Shown in pieces: positions 18,454-28,894 of a stretch of 64,000 nucleotides of DNA. The stretch lies in the NCBI RefSeq assembly GCF_030915445.1, contig NZ_CP133264.1:868001-932000 (forward strand), read 5' to 3'. This DNA is from Clostridium sp. OS1-26. GTDB taxonomy: Bacteria > Bacillota > Clostridia > Clostridiales > Clostridiaceae. The translations under genes were made by a program, and so were the position numbers. Position 1 is the stretch's first letter; every line of letters begins with the position of its first letter. Below the pieces are notes generated by a model. It was given only the letters and a program-made list of their open reading frames with translations. It ran no database searches and had not been told where the DNA came from.

Positions 18454-19745
18454 TTATGCTATAGCTTTAGTATTTTCTACTAACATTTTAATAACTTTTT
18501 CATTAACTACATCTACTTTTAGATAGTTCTTTTGTGACTCAAGCACTAATTTAGCAGTCTTTTCTAGATCTTTACTGCCATATTGCTTTGCCATCTCTGT
18601 AGCTCTTTCTAAAAGTTCCTCTTCAGTAGCATCTATATTTTCTTTCTTCGCTATTTCTTCAACTACTAAATCAGTTTTTACTCTTTTATCTGCTGTTTCT
18701 TTCATATATTCTCTAACTTTTTCTTCAGTATTATTCGTATATTGATAATATGTTTGTAAATCTAAACCTTGATATTTTAATCTCATTTCTAAATCTCTAA
18801 GCATATTATCTATTTCTTTATCTATCATAACATTTGGTATTTCTACTTTTGCATTTGCACAAACTGCATCTATTACTGCCTCTTCAAATTCTCTTTTTGT
18901 TCTTAATTCATTTGCTTCTTCCATTTTTCTTCTTATATCAGCTTTTACTTCATCTACAGTATCAAATTCTGAAACTTCTTTCGCAAATTCATCATCTAAT
19001 GTAGGCAATTCTTTTACTTTTATATCCTTAATTGTAACCTTAAAAGTAGCATCCTTGCCATTTAAATCTTCTCTACCATATTCTTCTGGGAATTTAACAA
19101 CTACTTCTTTTTCTTCGTCTTTCTTTAAACCAACTAACTGATCTTCAAAGTTGTCTATGAAAGTGCCTGAACCAATTTCTAATTGATAGTCAGTTCCTTC
19201 TCCACCTTCAAAAGCTTCGCCATTAACAAATCCTTTAAAGTCGATTACAGCTATATCTCCCTTTTCAACTGCTCCATCTTCTTTTGCCTCTATTCTTGCG
19301 TTTTTTGCTGCATTGATTTTAATTCGTTTTCTACTTCTTCGTCCTTCACTTCATATACAGGCTTTTTAACTTCTAGTCCTTTATACTCTCCTAATTCCAC
19401 TTCTGGAACTACTGTAACTACAGCTGTGTATATGAAATCTTTTCCTTCTCCTACTTGAACTACATCTATTTCTGGATAATCAACTGGTTTTATATTATTC
19501 TCATTTATTGCTGTTGAATATGTATCATCACAACAGAAATTTATGGCATCTTCATAAAATACTCCTTCACCATAATATTTCTTTATTATATTCATTGGAG
19601 CCTTACCTTTTCTAAATCCTGGTATATTAAACTTTTTAGCATTTTTAGCAAATGCCTTTTTCATAGCCTCATTAAATTTCTCTGCTTCTACAGTTATTTC
19701 TAATTTTACTACATTATTTTCTATTTTTTCCATCTTAACGTTCAT
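18454..19745 (-). CDS. tig: Trigger factor, frameshifted
   Basis: Ribosome-bound peptidyl-prolyl isomerase and chaperone. The first frame encodes the ribosome-binding domain with the signature [17 protein letters not shown]; the second the PPIase domain (remainder) and C-terminal arms. They join at a T6 run (19301-19306) where T7 is expected; with one base added the sequence reads [15 protein letters not shown] and the protein is 430 aa, normal length. The start is the ATG at 19745 with GGAGG 9 bases upstream. Because the open frame after the break is fully conserved, an indel or sequencing error is more likely than decay. Confidence 0.9.
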
Positions 19746-19939
19746 TGCATTATTCCTCCTAATCACCATCGTGCTTATTGTTAACCCCACCATTATAACA
19801 TATATTTCAATGTATTAACATATGTTACTGTATCTTATATAATTTTAATATTATTTTAAAATATTAATATATAAAGTAAGAGTTTCTGTATTAATAATTA
19901 TATACCAAAAAACATAATTTTTACAATTATTTTTTGATT

Positions 19940-20722
19940 CTAAAGAAAACCTATTAAAAACTTTTTTGCATCCATTAATTCATCGTAATTCAAATAATTA
20001 TTACTATAAACTTCAATTATTCCGGCGCCACTATATCCCTTTTCATTTAATTTATTAAACAAATTTCTATAGTTAACATTTCCTTTCCCAGGTAATAGAC
20101 ATAAGTTCTCTTCATCCCTATCATTTATATGAAAGTTCATTATCATATTATCCATTATATCAATATATTCTTCAGGTTCAACCTTTGCTTTATATGATTG
20201 TTTTATATCAAAAGTAAAATATAAAGGATATTGACACTCTTCTTTTATCATTTTCAAAAATTTAACATCTCCAGACATACACCATGAAACATTTTCTTGG
20301 CAAAGCTTTACCCCTTCTTCCATAGCAGTGTATACTAATTTATTATATATTTCAACTATAAATTTATAGTCCACAAAGCTTAAATCCTGACGTCTCATGC
20401 CATGAAAAGTATAACATTCTGCTCCTAGTAATTTAGCTGCTTTGCATATTTTTTTAAAATATATAAACATATCTTCTCTTCTTCTTTTATAACTATCAAA
20501 AAGAAAAGGTTCAAAGGATGAGGAAAATCCATGAATAGAGTTGATCTTAAAATTATTCTTGTATTTTTCCTCTAAAAGCAATTTTATAAAATCTTCATCG
20601 TATTCACTTGGGCTATTTAAGAATAATTCTCCAATATTAAATCCTAACTTTTTCATTAAGGATATGCTATTTTCTGTATTTACATTTGGGTAAAAACTTG
20701 CTGACGATAAACCTATCTCCAT
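19940..20722 (-). CDS. Sugar phosphate isomerase/epimerase, TIM-barrel (AP endonuclease 2 family)
   Basis: 260 aa from the ATG at 20722 (GGAGG 5 bases upstream). The pattern fits the xylose isomerase-like TIM barrel of AP endonuclease family 2: SIHGF, TFHGMRR, the metal Glu in CQENVSW, and TFDIKQSY, FHINDRD and IIEVYSN near the later strands. Such enzymes isomerise or epimerise sugars, or dehydrate sugar acids; endonuclease IV activity is less likely. No sugar operon is nearby, so the substrate is unknown. Confidence 0.7.
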   Translation of the reverse strand: MEIGLSSASFYPNVNTENSISLMKKLGFNIGELFLNSPSEYDEDFIKLLLEEKYKNNFKINSIHGFSSSFEPFLFDSYKRRREDMFIYFKKICKAAKLLGAECYTFHGMRRQDLSFVDYKFIVEIYNKLVYTAMEEGVKLCQENVSWCMSGDVKFLKMIKEECQYPLYFTFDIKQSYKAKVEPEEYIDIMDNMIMNFHINDRDEENLCLLPGKGNVNYRNLFNKLNEKGYSGAGIIEVYSNNYLNYDELMDAKKFLIGFL

Positions 20723-20770
20723 CCGATCCTCCAAAAGTGCTCAAATAAATTCATGATAAAATTTTAAACG

Positions 20771-21547
20771 TTATTCTGTAATACTTCCATTTGATGTTAA
20801 GTACATAGTTTTCCCATCTACTATTACAGTAAGCCGTTTATCCGTAAGCTTATCTAATTTTACATCTTCTCCTTCTACTCCCTGAACCCATGTATGTGTT
20901 TTATTTTTTATATTTTCAATCCATATATATTTAGCTGTTTTTCCAATCCACGGAAGCTGGCTTATGTATGCTATGGTATCTTCATCAATAAATTTGGGCG
21001 CAGAGCACCAAATATATTCCGGCTGTGATGAAAGCTGGCTACTCTTTGTTATAACTGTTCCACTAGTAGATACATACTGAGTATTAGTTATATCCTGTTT
21101 GTTTCCATTTATATCTACTAAAATAATGCTCTGAGCCTTACTATCAAACAAAACTATATTCTTACCAGCGGGACTTATACTATACTGTATATTACTTTCT
21201 GCTGGGGAAACATACTTAAATGTTTTATCATTATTTTTAGTTTCATATATAGCATTTGCAGTAGTTCCATCGCTTAATTGAATAGAATAGCCTTCTACCT
21301 TTTCCTGTTTAGCTGGTGCTTTAGACTCCTGCTTTTTTATATTTGAACTCTTTGTTTCATTTTTATTGGAAGTAGTATTATTCTTTGTATTATTTGCATT
21401 CGTTCCAAAATTTCTAAAGACATTTTTGCTATATATTACAGCAAATATAATTAGGATAATTGATACAAAGACTGCAAAAACTATTCTTTTTTTTCTTCTT
21501 CGCATTTTTTTTTCATAATCCTTGCTAAATATGCTTGGCTTTACCAC
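20771..21547 (-). CDS. Membrane-anchored hypothetical protein with Asn/Lys-rich linker
   Basis: 258 aa from a GTG start with AAGGAGG 8 bases upstream. A basic N-terminus (KKMRRRKKR) precedes one membrane helix (about 22-42), then a low-complexity Asn/Lys/Ser linker (about 50-85), then a beta-rich extracellular domain (YSISPAGKNIVLFDS, YIWCSAPKFIDEDTIAYIS) that resembles part of a beta-propeller or PepSY-like sensor. Not a family I recognise with certainty. Its 5' leader contains three consecutive hairpins. Confidence 0.6.
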   Translation of the reverse strand: MVKPSIFSKDYEKKMRRRKKRIVFAVFVSIILIIFAVIYSKNVFRNFGTNANNTKNNTTSNKNETKSSNIKKQESKAPAKQEKVEGYSIQLSDGTTANAIYETKNNDKTFKYVSPAESNIQYSISPAGKNIVLFDSKAQSIILVDINGNKQDITNTQYVSTSGTVITKSSQLSSQPEYIWCSAPKFIDEDTIAYISQLPWIGKTAKYIWIENIKNKTHTWVQGVEGEDVKLDKLTDKRLTVIVDGKTMYLTSNGSITE

Positions 21548-21578
21548 CGCTGATTCCTCCTTTCAGTCGGAACACTGG

Positions 21579-21670
21579 GTAATTTTGCTGGTGGAAACGA
21601 GCAAAATTACTCGTTAAAGTCCATTTAGGACTTTAACCTCCTATATAGTATAAATATTTAGTATTTATAC
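21579..21670 (-). promoter_or_regulatory. Tandem hairpins in the leader of the membrane-anchored protein gene
   Basis: Three stems in sequence: GTAATTTTGCT / AGCAAAATTAC (21579-21610), the perfect GTTAAAGTCC / GGACTTTAAC (21613-21637) and GTATAAATA / TATTTATAC (21648-21670). On the minus strand they occupy the leader of the gene at 20771-21547. A GGAGG between the last two precedes a possible five-codon reading frame (MDFNE). No T-run follows, so a simple terminator is unlikely; the role is unknown. Confidence 0.45.
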
Positions 21671-21821
21671 CTAAGTTAATATTAGTTATTTATCAACTAC
21701 ATCTTAACAATAAGATTATTGTCATTCTACGGCGATTCATATTTATTATAACTCAAAAGAATAAAAAATAGTATTATTTTTGTAAATTATACCCTTTTGG
21801 CCTGTTTAAGTAAAGTTAAAA

Positions 21822-21852
21822 AATTAAAAACCTCATGCAAATCATGAGGTTT
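21822..21852 (-). terminator. Terminator of the carAB operon
   Basis: Perfect 10-bp stem AAACCTCATG / CATGAGGTTT with T-run on the minus strand, 8 bases after the carB stop. Confidence 0.88.
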
Positions 21853-21859
21853 AATCAAT

Positions 21860-24800
21860 TTAACTCAAATATTCATTAATAGTATTATATTCTATGTTGC
21901 TATTATTTTTTCTAACTTGTATAGCTGTTAAAAATACTTTAAAAGTATCTATACATGTAAAAACAGGAACTTTATATTCTGCTGCCTTACGTCTTAACTT
22001 AAATCCAATACTATCAATATTATTTCCTTTTGTCGGTGTATTTATAACCATATTTATTTCACCTTTTGCTATTAAATTTAATGCATTTTTTATATCTACA
22101 ACAACACAATCTATATTATTTGACATTAAATAATTTCCTGTTTTCTCTGAAGCATAAATTTTAAAACCAAATTCTATATAATTTTTTACTATTTCAAGGC
22201 CCTCTCTTTTATCCACATCTTTTAATGATACATATACATTTCCCTCTGTAATTATTTCAACACCAGATGCGCTAAAACCTTTATATAAAGCTTTACTTAG
22301 TGTCCTATCTATTCCTAGCACTTCCCCCGTAGATTTCATTTCCGGACCCAAATATATATCCGCATCAACAAGCTTTTCTCCAGAGAATACAGGTACTTTC
22401 ACGGCAAAAAATCTTTTTTTTCTAGTAGACCAGTACCATAATCAATGTCAACAAGTTTTTTACCTAACATTGTTTCTATAGCTATTTTGACCATAGGAAT
22501 TCCTGTTACTTTACTTAATATAGGTACTGTTCTTGATGCTCTTGGATTTACTTCTATTACATAAATGCTGCTGCCATCAAATACATATTGTATATTCAAA
22601 AGTCCTATTATTTTTAATCCTTTAGCAATTTCTTTAGTATACTGTACAAGCGCTTTAACGATATTCTCGCATAAGCTTATATATGGATATACAGTTATAC
22701 TATCCCCTGAATGTACTCCTGTTCTTTCGATATGCTCCATTATGCCAGGTATCAATATATTTTCTCCATCAGAAATTGCATCTACTTCTATTTCTATTCC
22801 TTTTATATATCTATCTATAAGTATTGGGGGCTCGGAAGAAATCTGAACTGCTTCAGCCATGTATTTTGTAAGTGCGCTTTTATCGTAAACAACTTCCATT
22901 GCACGACCGCCTATTACGTATGAGGGTCTTACTACAACTGGATATCCTAAAACTTTAACTGCATCATAAGCTTCTTCTACACTCGTAACAGCAGTACCCA
23001 TAGGTGATGGTATATTTAGATCTTCTAAAAAATTTCTAAATTTATCTCTGTCTTCCGCTAGGTCTATAGATTCAAAAGAGGTCCCCAAAATATTTACTCC
23101 TCTTTCACTAAGTTTCTTTGCGATATTTATTGATGTTTGACCACCAAGCTGCACTATGACACCTTCCGGTTTTTCTCTCTCAACAATATTCATCACATCA
23201 TCTATGTGCAAAGGCTCAAAATAAAGTTTATCTGCAGTATCAAAATCTGTACTAACTGTCTCTGGATTATTATTTATCATAATAGCTTGATATCCAGCCT
23301 CTTTTATTCCCCATACACCATGTACACAACTGTAATCAAATTCTATACCTTGCCCTATTCTTATTGGTCCTGAGCCTATTACTAGCACCTTCTTCTCATC
23401 TGATATTATATTCTCATCTTCATCTTCGTAACAGGAATAATAATATGGAGTTGTAGCATCAAATTCACCACTGCAGGTATCAACCATTTTATATACTGGA
23501 TAGATACCATTTTCTTTTCTAATCTTTTCAAGCTGCTCCTTTGACATTCCAGTAAATTCGCATATTTCTTCATCAATAAGTCCCATAGCCTCTGCTTCAT
23601 ATAAGAGTTTCTCATCTAACTTGTCATTATTAAGTTTTTTCTCCATAGTAACAATATTATTTATACCATTTAAGAACCACTTATCTATCTCAGTTATATC
23701 ATGCATCTTATCTATAGTGAGTCCTTTTCTCAGACCTTCTGCTACGGCAAAAATTCTTTGATCATCTTGCATCTTTATTTTTTCTATGATTTCATCTTCA
23801 CTTAATTCTGACATCTTATTGATTCTAAGTCCAGTAAATCTTCCATCTAATGAAGTAACAGCTTTTAAAAGTGATCCCTCAAAAGTTCTACTTATAGCCA
23901 TAACTTCTCCTGTTGCTTTCATTTGTGTCCCTAAAGTTCGCTCTGCCTTACTAAATTTATCAAAAGGCCACTTAGGTATTTTAGTTACTACATAATCTAA
24001 GGTAGGCTCAAAACAAGCACTAGAACTTCCTGTAACATAATTTTTAAGTTCATCTAGGCTATACCCAATTGCTATCTTTGCAGCTATCTTTGCAATCGGA
24101 TATCCTGTAGCCTTAGATGCTAAAGCGCTGGAGCGGCTAACTCTTGGGTTAACCTCTATTACTACATAATTGCTACTATTTGGATCTAATGCGAATTGTA
24201 TATTGCATCCACCTTCTATTTTTAAGCTTCTTATTATATCTATAGCAGCTTTTCTCAACATATGGTACTCTTTATCTCTGAGTGTTTGAGATGGTGCTAC
24301 TACTATACTATCTCCTGTATGTATTCCAACAGGATCGATATTTTCCATATTACATATTATTATGCAATTATCTTTTCCGTCTCTTATAACTTCATACTCA
24401 AGTTCTTTCCAGCCAGCCACACTCTGCTCTAAAAGTATCTGACCTATTGGACTCATTTTTATTCCTATATGACATATCTCTAAGAGTTCACTCATATTAT
24501 CTGCTATTCCACCACCAGTTCCACCTAAGGTGTATGCTGGTCTAATTATAACTGGAAATCCGTATTTATTTACGAATTCTACGCATTGTTCCACATTAGT
24601 AGCTATTATACTCATAGGTATAGGCTGATTTGTATCTATCATTAATTTTTTGAATTCTTCTCTATCTTCTGCTTTTTTTATGGCCTCACTATTTATTCCT
24701 AGAAGCCTCACGTTATACTTATCTAATGTACCCTTTGATTTTAATTTCATGGCAAGATTAAGGGCTGTCTGTCCTCCGAATCCTGCAAGTATTCCATCTG

Positions 24801-25047
24801 GCTTTTCTTTTTCTATAATTTTTGTTACACATTCAATATTTAATGGTTCAATATAGACCTTATCTGCTATATGACTATCAGTCATTATAGTTGCCGGATT
24901 GCTATTTACAAGGATAGTTTCTATTCCTTCTTCCTTTATTGCTTTACATGCCTGGGTACCAGAATAGTCAAATTCAGCAGCCTGACCTATTATTATTGGA
25001 CCTGAGCCTAGTATCATAACTTTTTTTAAGTTTTTATCTAAAGCCAT
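21860..25047 (-). CDS. carB: Carbamoyl phosphate synthase large subunit, frameshifted
   Basis: Two ATP-grasp synthetase halves ([18 protein letters not shown] and [15 protein letters not shown] in the two repeats) plus the C-terminal allosteric MGS-like domain. It makes carbamoyl phosphate from bicarbonate, two ATP and ammonia delivered by CarA. The start is the ATG at 25047 (GGAGG upstream), not an earlier in-frame start inside the 36-bp repeat. The frame breaks at an A6 run (22406-22411) where A7 is expected; the restored junction reads [17 protein letters not shown] and gives 1062 aa, normal length. The break separates the second ATP-grasp half from the regulatory domain. Confidence 0.93.
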
Positions 25048-25077
25048 TACATATCCTCCAATTCTCGAAATTATATT

Positions 25078-25113
25078 AGGCATCTGAAAGAAAATAACAA
25101 GTCAAAGATGCCT
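25078..25113. mobile_element. 36-bp internally deleted copy of the AGGCATCT element
   Basis: Starts AGGCATCTGAAAGAAAATAA and ends AAAGATGCCT, matching the left end and the terminal repeats of the 161-bp element at 57311-57471. It is flanked by TTA on both sides, as is the long copy. It lies in the 65-bp gap between carA and carB and touches the carA stop codon. Confidence 0.6.
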
Positions 25114-26173
25114 TACCCTCTCATTGAGCTTATAAACTTATCAAATAAATATGCTGAATCTTGCGGTCCTGGTGCTCCTTCTGGATGAAACTGTACTGAA
25201 AATACTGGAAGCTCTTTATGTCTCATTCCTTCTATGGTGTTATCATTTAGATTTGTATGAGTTATTATAACTTTGTCTTTTATACTATCTCCATCTACTG
25301 AATATCCATGATTTTGAGAAGTTATATATGCTCTATCTCTTTCTATATCGTATACTCCGTGGTTTCCTCCTCTATGACCATATTTCATTTTATAAGTATC
25401 TCCATCTAGAGCCAATGCAAGTATTTGATGTCCTAGACATATTCCAAAGGTAGGATATTTATAAATTATTTTTTTAACTGTATCTATAGCCTTAGTAACG
25501 GTCTTTGGATCTCCGGGGCCGTTACTCAAAAGAATCCCATCTGGATTAAGCTTATCTATTTCTTCACAAGATATGTTATAAGGTAGGATAGTTATATCGC
25601 AATTTCTATGCTTTAGATTTTCTATGATATTAGATTTTACACCAAAATCAATAACTGCAACTTTATTACCATTTCCCTCTATGTGAATTGGCTTTTTCGT
25701 ACTTACTTCTTCCATATAATTTTCATTTAAGCTTGCATTACATAAGAGCTCCTCTACTTGATCTCTACTTAACTCTTCGTTAGATATAAGGCATTTCATT
25801 GCTCCTAAGCTTCTCACTTTTTTGTTATGCTTCTTGTATCCAATCCATACACACCAACTACATCCATCTTTTTCAACATATAATCTACAGTATCCTCACT
25901 TAAATAATTTGATGGTGTATCAGATATTGATTTTACGATAAATCCTTTAGCATGTATTTTCTTTGATTCACCTTCCAGACTATTCACTCCATAATTCCCT
26001 ATTAAAGGATATGTCATGGTTATTATTTGTCCTGCATAAGATGGATCCGTCAATATCTCCTGATATCCAGTTATCGATGTATTAAAAACTAATTCTCCTG
26101 TTGCTGCTCCAACTTTTCCAAATCCTTTTCCCTTGTATATAGTGCCATCTTCGAGATATAAAAATCCATTCAT
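25113..26173 (-). CDS. carA: Carbamoyl phosphate synthase small (glutaminase) subunit, frameshifted
   Basis: The N-terminal domain (starting [15 protein letters not shown]) is in one frame and the class I glutamine amidotransferase domain in another, with the nucleophile Cys in FGICLGHQ and the His/Glu in QFHPEG. It supplies ammonia to CarB. The break is a T6 run (25818-25823); one added base restores [13 protein letters not shown] and a 353-aa protein. The zero frame reads ACA AAA AAG TGA, a slippery heptamer directly followed by stop. The simplest reading is an A7 run called as A6. The stop codon overlaps the edge of a small repeat element. Confidence 0.92.
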
Positions 26174-26398
26174 AATTATCCACCTCTATAATAATTTTAA
26201 AATAATCATATGTATTGTTAATCTTTGGCCAGTTAACTAACATTCTATATCATAAATAAATCCAGTTTTACAAAAGCCACATTTTATACACTAATTATGC
26301 ACTTAATCTAAGGTCGTTTTTATTTAAAAGCTACTATAATCTCTCTTTCAAAAATTATAATTACTAATTTTTATGCATTATATTTAATATTTATACAA

Positions 26399-26427
26399 AG
26401 AATATCATAATTATTTTATATTGTCAA
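26399..26427 (-). promoter_or_regulatory. Promoter of carAB
   Basis: TTGACA (26427-26422) and TATTCT (26404-26399) with 17-base spacing on the minus strand, leaving a leader of about 220 bases before carA. No PyrR loop or terminator is seen in that leader. Words like AGTGCATAATTAGTG near its middle could be an arginine-repressor site; that is weak. Confidence 0.7.
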
Positions 26428-26455
26428 CATATCTCTTAGAACTAATTAAATGCAT

Positions 26456-26488
26456 AAAAAATAGCCTTCTATTTTAAATAGAAGGCTA
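26456..26488 (-). terminator. Terminator of the pyr operon upstream of carA
   Basis: Stem TAGCCTTCTATTT / AAATAGAAGGCTA followed on the minus strand by TTTTTTAT. It ends the pyrE-side transcript just before the carAB promoter. Confidence 0.85.
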
Positions 26489-26492
26489 AAAG

Positions 26493-26600
26493 ACTCCTCA
26501 AGGTATATTACCTGAGGTCAAAATAAATATATATTAATGGAAAATACTTAGCTTATTTATTTTTTAAAAAGGTGCCCCAAGCCTTGTATCTCAGGGCGAA
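26493..26600 (-). other. Two further hairpins between pyrE and carA
   Basis: GCCCTGAG / CTTGGGGC (two G.U pairs) near 26575-26598 is followed on the minus strand by ACCTTTTTA, and an imperfect CTCAGGT / ACCTTGAG stem lies at 26493-26522. With the terminator at 26456-26488 they make three serial hairpins after pyrE, perhaps a terminator cascade or attenuator remnant. Confidence 0.4.
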
Positions 26601-26632
26601 AATATATATTAAGGAAAATACTTAGCTTATTT
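26525..26632. repeat. Short direct repeat spanning the pyrE stop
   Basis: AAATATATATTAA-GGAAAA-TACTTAGCTTATTT occurs at 26525-26558 and, with one base less, at 26600-26632. The second copy includes the pyrE stop codon. The two are 75 bases apart, and each is followed on the minus strand by a different hairpin. Confidence 0.65.
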
Positions 26633-27208
26633 TATGTTTCTGCTTCCTGGTTTTACATAAAGCTTACCTTGCTTACACATTGGGCAGCTTTCTTTGTCAT
26701 ATACATTTATATCTAGTCTTATTGCGCTGTATACAGGATATGGTATCATTGAATTATCACTATGTCTGTCTACTATACAGCTAATTCCTACTACCTCTCC
26801 TCCTAGACTCTCTATTACTTTAGCTACCTCTAATGAAGACTTACCTGTAGTTATAACATCTTCGGATATTATAACTTTATCACCTTCATTTATCTTGAAA
26901 CCTCTTCTTATGGTCATTTCGCCATCTTCTCTTTCTGCAAATATTCCTGGCTTTCCTGTTTGTCTTGCCAACTCATAGGAAACTACTACGCCTCCCATAG
27001 CTGGTCCAACTATTATATCAAAATCTACATTTTTTAACTTATCTGCAACTACTTTTAATACTTTTGCTGCCTTGTCAGGATACTGTAAAAGCTTAGCACA
27101 CTGGCAATATCTATCGCTGTGCTTTCCTGATGATAGTAAAAAATGACCTTCTAACAATGCCTCTACTTCTTTTAGTGTATCTATAACCATATTGTCTTTA
27201 TTTTCCAT
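26627..27208 (-). CDS. pyrE: Orotate phosphoribosyltransferase
   Basis: 193 aa from the ATG at 27208 (GGAGG 7 bases upstream). The PRPP-binding motif [16 protein letters not shown] is at about 110-125 and GPAMGG precedes it. It converts orotate and PRPP to OMP, the fifth step of de novo pyrimidine synthesis. A CPMCKQG Cys pair near the C-terminus is seen in clostridial PyrE. It is the last gene of the pyr operon. Confidence 0.95.
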   Translation of the reverse strand: MENKDNMVIDTLKEVEALLEGHFLLSSGKHSDRYCQCAKLLQYPDKAAKVLKVVADKLKNVDFDIIVGPAMGGVVVSYELARQTGKPGIFAEREDGEMTIRRGFKINEGDKVIISEDVITTGKSSLEVAKVIESLGGEVVGISCIVDRHSDNSMIPYPVYSAIRLDINVYDKESCPMCKQGKLYVKPGSRNIK

Positions 27209-27231
27209 TTTCTTACCTCCAACTTTCACCA

Positions 27232-28131
27232 CTATTTACATGCTCCTCTTATCTCTTCTAAATTATTTATTCCTTCATTTTTCATGTATTCATAAATTCC
27301 ATCTATTATATCTAAGCATATGTCTGGTTTTATAAAGTTCGCTGTTCCGACTTGAATTGCATGAGCTCCTGCCATTATAAACTCTACTGCATCTTTCCAT
27401 GAACATATTCCACCCATTCCCACTACCGGTATATTTACAACCTTACATACTTCATATACCATTCTAAGCGCTATTGGTTTTATAGCAGGACCTGATAATC
27501 CAGCGGTTACATTATTAAATACTGGTTTCTTTTGCCTTATATCTATAGCCATGCCTTTAAAAGTATTTACAAGAGATAACGCATCTGCTCCAGCATTGCA
27601 GCATTTATACGCCATATCCACAATGTCCTCAGCATTTGGTGAAAGCTTTACCATAAGGGGCTTTTTGCAAGCTTTCCTTACTTCCTTTACCACCTCATAT
27701 GCTACCTCTGATTTTATTCCAAAAGCCATTCCGCCATGCTTTACATTAGGGCATGATATATTAAGTTCAATCATTTCCACATCTGTAGAATTCAATTTTT
27801 CTACCCCTAATAAATAATCTTCAATACTGCCCCCACCTAAGTTAGCAATTATGGCAGTATTTAAATCTTTCATTTTAGGTAATTCACATTTTATAAAGTT
27901 ATCCACTCCGGGATTCTGAAGTCCAACACTATTTAGTAGTCCAGCTCTTGTTTCATACACTCTTATTCCGTCGTTTCCTTCTTTAGGTTGCAACGTAAGT
28001 CCTTTAGTAGATATGCCTCCGAGTCTTGATACATCAAGAAGTTCTTTATACTCTTCACCAAATCCAAAAGTGCCGGATGCTGCAATCACTGGATTTTTAA
28101 ATCTTATTCCGCATATATCAACATTTAACAT
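27232..28131 (-). CDS. pyrD: Dihydroorotate dehydrogenase, catalytic subunit (class 1B)
   Basis: 299 aa from the ATG at 28131 (GGTGAG ribosome site; the TTG at 28149 lies too close). FMN-binding TIM barrel with the active-site Cys in [11 protein letters not shown] and an early [14 protein letters not shown] strand. Class 1B enzymes are heterotetramers with the PyrK iron-sulfur/FAD subunit and reduce NAD+; pyrK directly upstream confirms this class. It oxidises dihydroorotate to orotate. Confidence 0.95.
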   Translation of the reverse strand: MLNVDICGIRFKNPVIAASGTFGFGEEYKELLDVSRLGGISTKGLTLQPKEGNDGIRVYETRAGLLNSVGLQNPGVDNFIKCELPKMKDLNTAIIANLGGGSIEDYLLGVEKLNSTDVEMIELNISCPNVKHGGMAFGIKSEVAYEVVKEVRKACKKPLMVKLSPNAEDIVDMAYKCCNAGADALSLVNTFKGMAIDIRQKKPVFNNVTAGLSGPAIKPIALRMVYEVCKVVNIPVVGMGGICSWKDAVEFIMAGAHAIQVGTANFIKPDICLDIIDGIYEYMKNEGINNLEEIRGACK

Positions 28132-28150
28132 GTTATTCTCACCTTCCAAC

Positions 28151-28894
28151 CTAAATTACTATGTCATCTCCTAAGAATACTGGTCCATCTTTACAAGTTC
28201 TTTTATTGCCATGTTTAGTTTTACATGTGCAAACAAGACATGCTCCTATTCCACAGGCCATATGTTTTTCCATAGATACATATACAGGTACATTTTTATC
28301 TCTGCACATCAATACTACTTTCTCCATCATTGGCTCTGGTCCACAACATAGAATTACATCGTACAAATCTGGCTGAAAAATTTCGGTTACATATCCCTTA
28401 TGCCCTACTTCCCCACTTTCAGTAGCTATGTTTATATCATTGACATATTTCTTAAAATCATCTATTCCATAGATATCGCTTCTGAATCCACAATAAAGAT
28501 CAGTTTCACAATCACTTAGGCCTTCTGCCACATAGAACATAGGCGCTATTCCTATCCCACCTGTAACTATTGCAACTTTTCCTTTTATATTATCTAAGTC
28601 AAATCCATTTCCTAAAGGTCCAACTAGCTCTACCTTATCGCCTGCCCCTAATTCACTTAAAGCTTCAGTTCCTTGACCTATTACTTGGTATAAAAACACT
28701 ATTTTTTCATCATCTATATGATGTATACTTATTGGTCTGGATAAAAGCGGCTCCTTATTCCATCCTCTGATCATATAAAATTGACCAGATTTTCCCTTAA
28801 AGCTTCCTTTAATCACTAACTTAAATATACCGCTGCTTATTTTTATATTTTCAAAAATCACTTTTGTTAAGTATTCCATATTTTTTTCCTTCAT
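28151..28894 (-). CDS. pyrK: Dihydroorotate dehydrogenase electron transfer subunit
   Basis: 247 aa. FAD-binding RxxS-type region ([11 protein letters not shown], about 52-62), NAD-binding [14 protein letters not shown] and a C-terminal [2Fe-2S] site with four cysteines ([14 protein letters not shown] plus a later Cys). It passes electrons from PyrD's FMN to NAD+. Its ATG shares one base with the pyrF stop (TAATG), and GGGGATGGAG is well placed. An in-frame Met five codons later is a possible alternative start. Confidence 0.94.
   Translation of the reverse strand: MKEKNMEYLTKVIFENIKISSGIFKLVIKGSFKGKSGQFYMIRGWNKEPLLSRPISIHHIDDEKIVFLYQVIGQGTEALSELGAGDKVELVGPLGNGFDLDNIKGKVAIVTGGIGIAPMFYVAEGLSDCETDLYCGFRSDIYGIDDFKKYVNDINIATESGEVGHKGYVTEIFQPDLYDVILCCGPEPMMEKVVLMCRDKNVPVYVSMEKHMACGIGACLVCTCKTKHGNKRTCKDGPVFLGDDIVI

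Noticed and set aside
19940-20722. Endonuclease IV (nfo)
   Set aside because: It shares the TIM-barrel fold, but the full set of endonuclease IV metal-ligand signatures is not present; the sugar isomerase-like branch fits better.
26174-26398. PyrR loop in the carAB leader
   Set aside because: The loop consensus (TCC-GNGAGGCT type) found at the pyr leader was looked for and not found here.
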